Source of the DNA: Pleurodeles waltl
Lineage: Eukaryota > Chordata > Amphibia > Caudata > Salamandridae
Length of the DNA: 64,000 nt
Direction of reading: 5' to 3'
Assembly (NCBI RefSeq): GCF_031143425.1
Contig: NC_090445.1
Span: 1,197,500,691-1,197,564,690 of the forward strand
Shown: positions 54,010 to 63,471 of the stretch, one piece after another
Position numbering within the stretch: position 1 is the stretch's first letter
Layout: each line of letters begins with the position of its first letter
Position numbers and translations under genes: made by a program
Notes under the pieces: model-generated
The model's database searches: none
Seen by the model: only the letters and a program-made list of their open reading frames with translations
Told to the model about the DNA's origin: nothing

Positions 54010-55130
54010 TTTATGCCATGTGTAGATACCGACCACTGTGGAGGGTGAGGCATGCACCTGTGTACTAGCTCCTGGTTGACTTGGCAACGATGGAAGAGCG
54101 TCACATCATCTCCAACTATCGACTGAACCGTGCTACAATCAGGGAGCTGTGTACCCAGATGGAGTGTGACATGCAGCCATTCGACAACCTACAGCCATTC
54201 CTCCAACTGTGCATGTGCTATCTGTCCTCCACTTCTTGGCCACAAGCTCATTCCAGGGGATAGTGGGAATGGCACAGGCATGTATCAACCAATGTTCAGC
54301 AATGTGTTGAGGAATGTCTTGTCCACCTTAGTAAAACATATGGACAGCTACATGCAATTTTCCCATATTGTAGATTTGGCCAGTGTGAAGGCTGGTTTCC
54401 ATGCAATGGGACACATTCCTCATGTGATTGGGGCCATAGATGGCACCCACATTGCATTAATACCACTCAGGGCTGATGTACAGAAACCGTAAGAGCTTTC
54501 ACTCTATTAATGTGCAGATGGTCTGCTTAGCAGACCAGTACATCTCCCAGGTGATTGCAGGGTTTCCAGGGTCTGTACATGATTCGTACATCCTCAGGAA
54601 TAGCAGTGTCCCACGGTTGATGGCGCTTCTACAAAGAGTGAGGACCTACCTCATTGTGAGAATGATGTATATTTAATTACTGTTACCCCAGCCTTCCTAC
54701 TCAGTCTGTATGTGACATGGTGGATTGCAAATGTTAGTTTACCCTATCTACAGGTGATTCAGGTTATCCCAATCTCTCCAGGCTACTGACACCGGTGAGG
54801 AATCCAAGGACCAGGGCTGAAGAATAGTACAACGAGGCTCATGGGAGGACAAGAAGGGTGATCGAAAGGACATTCGGTCTGTTGAAGGCAAGGTTCAGAT
54901 GTCTGCATATCTCTGGGGGTTACCTGCAGTACTCACCACAGAAGGTGTGTCAGTTTGTGTTGGCCTGCATGCTCCACAATCTGGCAGTAAGGAGGAATAT
55001 CCCATTGTTGGAGGAGGAAGGAGTTAGGGACAATGCGGTGGCAGAGGAGTGAGGAAATATGAGTGATGAAGATGGGGATGAGGAAGATGTAGGCGCAAGG
55101 ACACAGCTCATCCAGCAGTACTTCAGCTAA
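54010..55130 (+). pseudogene. HARBI1-like Harbinger transposase, frameshifted
   Basis: The protein begins around MEERHIISNYRLNRATIREL (54090). A frame change follows, then HFLATSSFQGIVGMAQACIN in a third frame, and another leads to MFSNVLRNVLSTLVKHMDSY. The DDE core is readable: HVIGAIDGTHIALIPL carries the first aspartate (near 54440). YRNRKSFHSINVQMVCLADQ and GFPGSVHDSYILRNS follow (second aspartate near 54575). After a gap, GDSGYPNLSRLLTPVRNPRT and RRVIERTFGLLKARFRCL carry the final glutamate (near 54865). The gap at 54656-54753 has GT...AG-like edges and may be an intron. Upstream, a stop near 54062 interrupts the likely true N-terminus. Several lesions make it inactive. Confidence 0.85.
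54656..54753 (+). other. Putative intron in the Harbinger transposase
   Basis: Transposase similarity stops at TYLI and resumes at GDSGYPNL. The skipped segment begins GTGAG and ends CTACAG. Joining at these edges leaves the frame off by one base, so either one base has been lost at the donor or the exact edges differ. The location, just before the GDSGYP motif, is a natural break in the protein. Confidence 0.5.
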
Positions 55131-56020
55131 GCTTCTGGTAGGTACATCTCTACATTTACCATGTCTCATGTTGGAGTACAGATTGGGTGTACTTCCTTAT
55201 CCATTCCTGATATGATTAGGTGTTGATCTCATTTCGGTATCAGATGACTGTATACAAGAGTGGTCTGACAAGTAGGTCAACAGTTTCACTCTGATGTTAT
55301 CTAGTTCATCTGTCTGTGTTGCATATACTTTAGACATCCTATTTACTTCTTAACACATTTGTGACTACTACATTCTGGTATCATATGTTCATATGCACAG
55401 TTTGCTGCTTATTGTGACTTCAATTGATGTAAATACTTGGCATACAAGGGTGTGAGCTGTGTAGTATATCTACAAAGAGTGTGTATTACTCAGTTCATTA
55501 CTGTTAGATGCAACGGTTATCTTGTCTCATAGTACCTGAACAGGGTTGTGGTCATGTGAGCAATAGCATTGGATTGTCTATCAATGTGTAAACCTACATT
55601 GTAATTTGTTTAACCATCATGATGTGCAGGTGTATACTGTTGGCAACCGTGCAATTTATATGTGATGTACCTTCTGTGCTATCAATTGCAGAAGTTCTGT
55701 GGATGATGTTTGACTACTCTTCGCTCTCTGCTACCTGAGGACCTAGGAATGTGTGGACACTGAATTTGCTGCAGGTAACCGGATGTCAGGATGATACATT
55801 CACATCTTCACTGTATATTATTACTCAATTTCTGTGACATGTCACACTTTTGCTGCACTATTACAATGAGTAAACACAATAACTTGTGTGTACGTGTATT
55901 TATTGTGAATACCAAAGGGTGGATAGGTTGCAAGTAAGTGGGACCATGGTGTTCAAAAACATCAGTGTGTTAGGCCAAGCAGTTGGTAGCACAGGTCTAG
56001 TATCCATGAGGAATTGGAAA
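55131..56020. other. Non-coding interior of the Harbinger element
   Basis: I see no coding similarity. The region lies between the convergent transposase (+) and SANT gene 2 (-) and probably contains their 3' untranslated parts. Confidence 0.4.
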
Positions 56021-56026
56021 ATGGGG

Positions 56027-56640
56027 CTATGGCAGTAGAGAGTCAACAAGGTGTCTCAGTGGAACACAATGGAGACAGTTCTGGAGGGGCTCATTTCCTG
56101 GCAGTGGGTTTTGTCTTGGCTTCAGTCCCTGCAGGATGTCTGGCTCTGCGACCATGTTGCATGGGGATTCCTCTGCTAAAGGGGGTGGCTCAGTAGTGGC
56201 TTGTGAGTCCTCAGGCATGGCCTCCATCCCACTAGCTGCAGAAGATGTAGAAGTCTGGTCAGCAGGTTGGCTAGTGAAAGGGGCTTGGTGGTGGGTGGAG
56301 GACTCTCGCAGAACTGTGATGAGCTCCTGCATCAAGACTTTCATGGAGGCCATGGTGGCATTGAGTGCATGCCACTCCTGCATGACCTTCGGGTGGTACT
56401 CCCTCTACAGCTTCAGGTTTTTCCCAACCCGTCTAAGATCTGGCCCATCTTGTCCTGGGATAGGTTGTATGCTCCCAGGACTTGTGCTATTGCCTCATGA
56501 GTAGATGGCTCTCTGGGTTGCCCGGCCCTAGCCCCTGGTGCCTGTGTATCTGGCATGGTGTGCCTTCTCCCACTTACACCAGGACCTTCATCGTCTTGTG
56601 TGGTGGGTGCTGAATCAGTTCCCTGTACAGGTGGGCACAC
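56027..56640 (-). pseudogene. Harbinger SANT gene 2, C-terminal exon region
   Basis: Two minus-strand frames form one apparent protein part. SGRRHTMPDTQAPGARAGQP and LGAYNLSQDKMGQILDGLGK (56640-56413) are followed, after a frame change, by MQEWHALNATMASMKVLMQE and LITVLRESSTHH (56383-56027). The helical QEWHALNATMASMK part could be a coiled coil. I assign it to the SANT gene that starts at 57552, since it is downstream on the same strand. Introns in between were not mapped. Confidence 0.5.
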
Positions 56641-57144
56641 AGTGGTTTAACATGGCCTAGAGACACTGGTTTGGGGGCGTTGGACGACAGGTGTTGTGGT
56701 TGTGGTAGCAGAGGGTGTTGGGGACTCTATGGTGTCTCCTGGGTGAGGCTGATTGAGGTGGACTACCCAGAGAGCCCAGATAGGCCAGATAGGTCTTCCA
56801 GTTCCAGACATCCTGTGTCGCTGTCATCACTGGGGTCTTCATCTGGTGGAGGACTGGCTCTAAATGGCACTGATTGACTGACAACATTCTCAGTGGCAGT
56901 GATTGCTATTCACATCTACCTGATGGACTTTACAGGGGCTGCGAGGTGAGTGCTATATGTCATGCCTCAGTACTCAAGTGTAGTTATACGAGGGGAATGT
57001 GCGTTGTTAGGTGACTAAAGGGTGATGCATTGTGAGAGTTGTAGTGCTTCATGCTGTACATGCATTGGGTGCATTTGGGTGTGTAGACTTAGGGATTGAT
57101 GTTAGTGGGGTAGGGTGGCCATGCAGGGGATGGGGATGCATGCA

Positions 57145-57552
57145 TTACAGGTATGCTTGATACAAGGGGATTACAGGGGGCTTAGCTCTGGGGATTCTAT
57201 TGAGACCCTCAGGGTGCAGGATCACCAAGACCTTCTCCTCCCATGATGTAATCTCCAGGGGAGGAGGTGGGGGCCCACCACCAGTCTTCATGAGGGCGAT
57301 TTGGTCTCTTGACGTCATGGACCAGACCTTCCCCCTCAGGTCATTCCACCTCTTCTGTCTGTCCTCCTTTGTGCGTGGGTGGCTTCCCACTGAGTTGACC
57401 TTGTCAATAATCCTCCGCCATAACTCCATCTTATTTGCCATGGACGTTTGCTGGACTTGTGCCCTGAACAGCTGTGGCTCTACCCTGATGATTTCGTCCA
57501 CCATGGTCCTTAATTCATCATCGGTGAAACAGGGGTGCTTTTATCGGGACAT
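57145..57552 (-). pseudogene. Harbinger SANT/Myb-like gene 2, first exon with early stop
   Basis: From the ATG at 57552 the frame reads MSR, then a TAA stop as codon 4, and continues in the same frame with KHPCFTDDELRTMVDEIIRV. It goes on with NKMELWRRIIDKVNSVGSHP and RTKEDRQKRWNDLRGKVWSM. This three-helix pattern with conserved tryptophans (W-x(n)-W) is a Myb/SANT-like DNA-binding domain. A proline-rich segment (GGGPPPPPLEITSWEEKVL) follows. It differs in sequence from SANT gene 1, so the element has two such genes rather than a duplication of one exon. A downstream ATG (57504) could still allow a shortened product lacking the first helix. Confidence 0.8.
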
Positions 57553-58051
57553 GGTGAGTGTGATGTGTGTGTGAGTGAAAAATATTTTAAATGAAGTGTG
57601 ATGCGTGAGAGGTGTGCAGGTGTCTGAGATGTCTGTGTACGGTAGTTTCTTTTGTCGTAGCAAAGGTTTGTGGGTTGTTTGTGTTTTATAGTGGTGAGGG
57701 TGGTGGTGTGTGTATATGTTTGAGGTGTGGGGTATTCGAAGTGGCCAATGTGGTGTTCTGTTGTTGTGGAGGTTCTATTTAAGCCACCGCTGTCCGGACC
57801 GTCAATGGATTACCGCCGTGCTAAGACTGCTGTGCTGACATGTGGGTGGTATGTGGCGGTGTGGGTGGTGAGACCGCCTCTCTGCTGCTGACGTTCGGCC
57901 TGACGGTGTCAGATTTGTGGCTGCATTCTGGCGATTTTGTTTTTGTGTGTCATAATTGGGCGGGCGGATTACCGTCGCCACTGCGGTCTTTTGGCAGCCG
58001 CCAGCACGGCTGTCTTTGGGAAAGACCGCCAATGTCATAATGAGGGCCATA

Positions 58052-58931
58052 GTCTGTGATTGGTCTGTACTGCTCAAACAGACATTGCAACATGCATTAT
58101 TCCGAGTTCCAACATGTTGACACTTGCTATATGAGTGCTTTAACCAGTACTCTATTATCGTGCTGAATGATCCTCAAGGGCTTCAGAGCTTTTCAAGAAT
58201 GACTGAAATGAGTGCAGATTATTCTGAAGATGACTAGTATGTTGCGGACTGTGTCTTCTTTTTTGAGAAAGTCCTACACAGTTAGGTTGATGCCAGTGTG
58301 CCAAACACAGGACTCTAAATTATCTACCATCTGCCATGGCCTTGACTATATTACTGCCATTGTCCGTGGCAACAAATCCAATTCTGAGACCCATCAGTTG
58401 AAGCTATTCAAACACCTTACTGTTGAAGATGTTTGCAGCTCTATGTGATTTCTCCATGGTGAATATTTCTACTGTTGCATGCTTCTGAACTCCCTTAACC
58501 CTTTGTTCAGTGTTGAGAACTGCAGAAAGCTGTTGCCTAACCCCCACAAAAGAGGTCGAGTGTGCAGTGATACAAATGTAATCAGCTGCATGACAATTGG
58601 TCCACATGTCTGCCATCAGGTAGATAGTGTGAACAGCAACCTGCTGAATAGCTTGGCAAACCAATTGCAGCACATCATGATGGAGCGCTGGAAAAGGAAC
58701 TCTGGCAAAATAGGCTCGGTTGGGAACCTTCCATTTTAGGCAGATGGCTACCACAAATTCCTAAAATTCCTCTCCTTCCACAAAAGAAAAAAGGAGGAGG
58801 TCCAGCGCTTACATTTTAGCTAGCTTCATATTATACAAAAGTGCCATTGGTTTGTTGCGTTCGTAGGGTCCCTCCTGCCTAACCATGCCTGTAATAGTAG
58901 CTTTGATTTTTTTCTTTTGTGGTGACTTCCA
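58052..58931 (-). pseudogene. hAT transposase, catalytic core part
   Basis: Minus-strand frames read EGPYERNKPMALLYNMKLAK, PNRAYFARVPFPALHHDVLQ, and VHTIYLMADMWTNCHAADYI, where the D before MWT is the first catalytic aspartate. A further frame has GFVATDNGSNIVKAMADG (second aspartate, plus-strand 58350-58373). The last residues before the Harbinger element are EQYRPITDY, a segment that in hAT proteins leads directly into the part found at 50640-50750. The frame changes and stops show a pseudogene. It is the middle third of the transposase. Confidence 0.85.
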
Positions 58932-58959
58932 GAGAAAACCATGAGGTGGTAGACTCAAT

Positions 58960-59713
58960 TGCCAGATTTATAAGACTCTATCACTACCGGAGCGTCATTT
59001 TTTGCGAGGATCCGGTGGCGCTAACCACTTCTCCATATTTACAAGGTCTAATGCCACTTTTTGTGGCTTTACGCCTTCTTGTAAATATGGGTCCCTACAA
59101 CGCAGTTTTCTGCATCAGAGGGGTGTGCAATGGGTGTTGCAGTGGGCATTCCATCGTAACACCTGTTGCTTTTGACACTGCCCCAGATTTACGAGAAATC
59201 GTAGATCTGTGGAAGCGGCAAAAACAAACGCCACCGCAGGGGTGGTGTTTGCACGGCAAAACGAGGAGGAATACTTTTATTCCTTCTCGTTTTTTGTGTT
59301 TCCCAGGTGTGCAGCATTCTGCAGCACACATAGAAGAAGCAAATGCAATGGTCGACTGTTTATGTGCACATAAAAAATCATTCAAAATTGACGCTTTGGT
59401 ACTTCTATGTATGCTGCATTCTGTAGCACATACAGAAGTCCCAAATGGCCATTGTAGATTGTTTATGTGATGGAAGGGACACCTTCCTGCACATAAACAA
59501 TCACTCCCCTCAATGCAGGCACCCTTGCAGTATGGTGCAAGGATACCTGCTTTGGCACAGGCATCTTAATTTAGCACTGGGGCAGAGGGAAATGCAGGGC
59601 TGCAGCGTATTCTTGTAAATATGGCACAGCCCTGTGTTTCAAAAGTAGCACAGCATGGCGCTGCTGATTTTGGCGAAGCTCCGCGCTGCACCTATTTCTT
59701 GTAAATCTGGCCC
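58960..59713. mobile_element. MITE (possibly nested) inside the hAT element
   Basis: The left end reads TGCCAGATTTATAAGACTC and the right end is the reverse complement of GGGCCAGATTTACAAG, with AAT flanking both sides approximately. Two more inner ends of the same type are visible: TCCATATTTACAAGG near 59031, its inverse CTTGTAAATATGG near 59080, and CCCCAGATTTACGAG near 59181. One copy has probably inserted into another. Plus-strand frame 58919-59470 spans hAT and MITE sequence and is not a gene. Confidence 0.6.
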
Positions 59714-61099
59714 AATGTGTGTCTGGGGAATCACTGTATATGGTGGTGTCTGCATCTGAGTCTTGTGCCATTTCGAGGTTGCTCTTGTGGGTGATGTTAG
59801 CACACTGTAGGGGACAGTGTTGTTACGTCCTGCTTCAGCTCTGCCCTGTTATGGTTCCTGGTCTGTCTTCGACTGGGTTCCTGTTTGAAGTCAGTAGTGC
59901 CTCCAGTCATCTTTCACCCAGTGCCCCATCAAAATAACCCCCTATACCTGCCCCAACCCTACCACTGACTCGCTTGATGTTTGTCACAGCCGGCAATGGT
60001 GACTCCCTACGCTAGTCCTATCTCGCCCTTGCAGCACCTAGTGTGTATCCACTGTAGTCTTCCTGGCCCTCCCTCCTCCCCTCCCATGACGTGTCTTGAA
60101 GGCTCTTGGGAGGAGTCTACATCCCATTCCTAGCCTTCACAGGGTACATTACACTCTCCCTGCTATCTTGCCCTGGTGCCCCACACATTTGCAGAAATCT
60201 CACAAGGACTCCTCTTGCATGATTTACTGGCCATCTTGGGCACAATAGTATAACTACTGTGCCCATTCACATGACCATGCTTGGCTTCAACACTTTTGCA
60301 CCGAGAGGTTTGTGTTCCCCTTTTTCCAGAGCCTAACTTTACTTGGTGGAATTCAGCCTTATGGCCTCAGCGACACCTCTTCAAATCTTCAGATCAGCTG
60401 ACCAAACTTTTCTTGCATCATTCCCCTGAAAAAAGAACAAAGACAAAGATAAAAGGTCAACAGCTACAGAAACACAGGTCAGGGCACTTAACCTGTTGGT
60501 TCCTTCACAAACAGAACATTGTTATTGAACTGAATTGACTGTGAAATGACCACACAAGCAGTTAGCTCAACGCTTCAGTCAGCATTTGTGGAAACTCAAC
60601 AGACTTTTTGGACATTAAGCCCCTGGCCTCCTGAATTGGGTGAGCATAAACATGTGGACTGGGGGGAGGGGCAACAATGAATGCGGCAATGTTTTGCCAG
60701 TTACTTTCATGTGTATTGTGAGTACATTGATGCTAATTGTGCCTGTGTTTCTCCAGAAAGCCTGAGAAGGTTAGTGGGATTCTGTTGCCAACAATTCTAT
60801 TAGCTGTGAGAAGGACCGGAGAACCTAACCCCACATTTTCATTCCCATCCTCCCTTTACCCTTGGAAACACTGCCAGTATCTGTGGAAAACTTTGCCTGT
60901 TGAGGGCTGGCCCTAGAGGGATTGGGCGGATTATTCTACAGATCCCTGCATTTCAGGTGAGTGGAACCCTGACAGACAGGGCTGCTTTGTGTGAAGCTGT
61001 CATTCTCTTTTTCCTCATCACATTCTTCTATCACTGTGATCAAAGCTGCTTCCCCTCACTCATTACCACCACCACCAGCAAACCTTCTTACAGTGCTGA
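59714..61099 (-). other. hAT interior between BED finger and catalytic core
   Basis: This stretch lies between the BED zinc finger (61100-61260) and the catalytic core (58052-58931) of the hAT pseudogene. A minus-strand pyrimidine-rich run before GGGAATGATGC (near 60425-60440) could be a splice acceptor, suggesting one or more introns. No domain is recognised. Confidence 0.45.
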
Positions 61100-61262
61100 T
61101 CCCACCAGACTGTGGGATGTTTTTTTCATATGGGACGTTTGGCCTTCAGCAGCATAATGTGAACCTGACTTACCATGACAAACACTTGTGTGGCAAATGG
61201 AGCATGTTACAATGGTATCCTCCTGCTTGCTAATTGTTAAGAAGTCCCGAACTATGGAGGAG
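61100..61262 (-). pseudogene. hAT transposase BED zinc finger
   Basis: The minus strand reads SSIVRDFLTISKQEDTIVTC, then SICHTSVCHGKSGSHYAAEG and HMKKTSHSLV. This has the CxxC and HxxxxH arrangement of BED-type zinc fingers, which bind the transposon ends in many hAT transposases. The domain sits between the N-terminal segment at 61677-62075 and the catalytic core. Flanking stops indicate decay or unmapped splicing. Confidence 0.75.
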
Positions 61263-61676
61263 AACTTTTTAGTGTGTCACACCCAATGCCTGAAGAACCA
61301 GAGGTAGAGGGGTGTGTTTTTTCCTCTCTACTGTGTGTAATTCGACTGAGGTAGTGGTAGATGCAGGTCTCAGTGGAGGCCTTACAAATATAGAAGCTGG
61401 AGATGGTGGTGGTAGTGGAACCAGTGCTACATCCCTCTGAGCAGATTGAACAGGAGGGGTAATCTCGGTGTCCTCTCAGCCACATTCCATAATGGCAATC
61501 ACTGGCTCATCCTCATCGCCGCCACTTTCCATAATTCTAAGACTTTCAGGAACTTTCCTTTTTCCCTTGTCTCTTGTGGTGGGTCTCAGGCTCGGCTGGA
61601 GTCCAATCCATGTCCAGATCATCAGAAAGGAGCTTTGAGAAGATGGTGATGTACCTTTTGTCTTTCCTCCTTGAGG

Positions 61677-62075
61677 TCACCAAGACAATGGTTCAAGAGC
61701 TACTTCTTGAGCAACAAGAAGCTTAACCTCCTGTCCTGCTCCTATGTCATGATGAACTGTTGCCGGCTGTGGCTCCAGTTCAGTTTTCTGTGACAATTGG
61801 GTACTTTGCAGCTGAGACAAACCCAACTCAGACTCAATCCTCGTCGCTATGACTGCAGTGGCCGCCTCGCTGAGAGACAAGGGGTTGGGCTTAGGTTGGC
61901 GTGGCCTAGTTGATGCAGGAGTGGTGGTCTCAGCTTGTTTCCCAAAGGACAGTGCAGCAGGCACACCATATTTCCCGAAAAAGGTGGAGGGCAGCATCTC
62001 ATTGGTGCCAATCTACTTTTTCTTCTCCTCCTCACTGGCCGCTGTCTTGGAAGGAACACCTTTTTTGGGGGCCAT
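61677..62075 (-). pseudogene. hAT transposase N-terminal segment
   Basis: From the ATG at 62075 the frame reads MAPKKGVPSKTAASEEEKKK and then an in-frame TAG at 62015-62013. After it, LPSTFFGKYGVPAALSFGKQ and a proline/serine-rich and acidic region continue to a stop at 61677. The basic N-terminus could be a nuclear signal. Position immediately upstream of the BED finger supports its being the start of the hAT protein, but I do not recognise this segment by itself. Confidence 0.5.
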
Positions 62076-62379
62076 CTTCAAGCTCCGTCAGTTGCCAATA
62101 GCCTCACAAGCAGAAGCAGAAGAGGACTCAGGTGATGTGGTTTGGTGTCACTTTGTGCCGGCCTTCTGTCTGGAAGTACTGTGGGTGATGTCTGTTGTGC
62201 ACATAAAAGCAAACAAACAAGAAAAACATTCAGTGAAGCGTGGCATTTATGAAGTTTGAATTATTCATACAGACAATATAATTTAGTGGGGTTATCCCAA
62301 ATGATTAACAATAGAGTATCCATTCCAATCCAAACCATGAATTGTTGCTATGCTTCTATCAATTACGATAGCAGCATAC
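62076..62379. other. Unassigned sequence upstream of the hAT gene
   Basis: If the hAT gene begins at 62075 this is its upstream region. I cannot identify a promoter or terminal inverted repeat. Confidence 0.35.
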
Positions 62380-62399
62380 AGATTAAAAAGTTTATTTTA

Positions 62400-63320
62400 T
62401 GTACCCCTAAGGCCTCTGAGATATCTGTGGCAGGCAGTGGGTGCAGGGGAAAATGGAACAATCATTAAACAAATTAAGGGGAGTGTGCACTTATGCCTGG
62501 CATGGGGTGCAGGGGATGATAGATTAATCCTTAAAAAAATGAATGCTGGTGTGCGACTATGGCAGGCAAGGGAAAATGGAATAGTCCTTAAAGAAAATTA
62601 GTGCTGGTGTGCGGCTCTGTCAGGTATTGGGTGCAGTGGAAGAGGACATAATCCTAAAAATGTAATGCTGGTGTGCGCCTTTGGCCTAAGAGATCTATGG
62701 AAGGCAGTGGGTGCAGGGAAAAATGTAATAATTCTTTAAAATGCTGGTGTGCACCAAAGGTGTTAGAGATCTATGGAATGCAGGGGATGCAGGGAAAAAT
62801 GAAATAATCCTTAAAAAAATTAAAGCTGGTGTGCGCTTATGGCCTAAGAGACATTCAGCAGGCAAGGGGTGCAGGGAAAAATAGACTAATCCTTTAAAAA
62901 TTAAAGCTGATGTGCATCTGTGGCAGGCAGGATTGCAGGGAATAATGGAATAGTCCTTATTAATGCTGGTGTGCGCCTATGGCCTAAGAGATCTACGACA
63001 GGCAGGGGTGAAGGGAAAAATTGAATAATCCTTAAAATAGTAATGCTTTTGTACACCAATGGCCTAAGAGACCTATGGCAGGCAAGGAGTGCAGGGGAAA
63101 TTGAATGATCTTTAAACAAATTAATGCTGGTCTACACAAATTGCAGGCAGGGGCTACAGGGGAAAATGAAATAATCCTTAAAAGATTAATGCTAGTGTGT
63201 GTTTATGGCCTAAGAGACATATAGCAGACAGGGGTTAAAAAAACATCTAATAATGTAAGGAAAGTAATTGCTGGTGTCTTACTAAGGCCTATGAGAAATA
63301 CTTTGGGAGGCAAGGAGGTG
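62400..63320. repeat. Minisatellite, about 12 irregular units of 58-82 bp
   Basis: The phrase TAATGCTGGTGTGCGCC, with variants, recurs at about 62542, 62600, 62662, 62740, 62822, 62904, 62961, 63041, 63122, 63188 and 63265. Each is followed by GGCCTAAGAGATCTATGG, GGCAGG, GTGCAGGG and AATAATCCTTAAAA with different deletions. Unit length varies because internal segments are missing in some units. The frames across it are meaningless. Confidence 0.85.
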
Positions 63321-63343
63321 GAGGAGAAAATGTAAAAAAACGC

Positions 63344-63347
63344 ATAT

Positions 63348-63408
<61 letters not shown>
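63344..63408. repeat. TA microsatellite
   Basis: About 50 bases of pure TA repeat, preceded by AATAATA. It separates the two minisatellite arrays. Confidence 0.95.
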
Positions 63409-63409
<1 letters not shown>

Positions 63410-63471
63410 TGTAAATACATAATACAATGATCCTCAAGCACATTAGATTGATAGGGAAAAACAGATTTAAC

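Larger units (their letters stand above)
50751..58048. mobile_element. 7.3-kb autonomous-type PIF/Harbinger element
   Basis: Perfect 23-bp terminal inverted repeats begin GGCCCTCATTATGACATTGG. ATA flanks both ends (50748-50750 and 58049-58051), a 3-bp duplication as expected for the superfamily. Subterminal regions of about 250 bp at each end are crowded with GGCGG/CCGCC motifs, possible protein-binding sites. The interior carries a HARBI1-like transposase on the plus strand between two Myb/SANT-like genes on the minus strand. The element interrupts a hAT transposase. Stops and frame changes show that this copy cannot now move alone. Confidence 0.92.

Noticed and set aside
58919..59470. 183-codon plus-strand open frame
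   Set aside because: It spans the junction of the hAT gene and a MITE and is antisense to hAT coding sequence.
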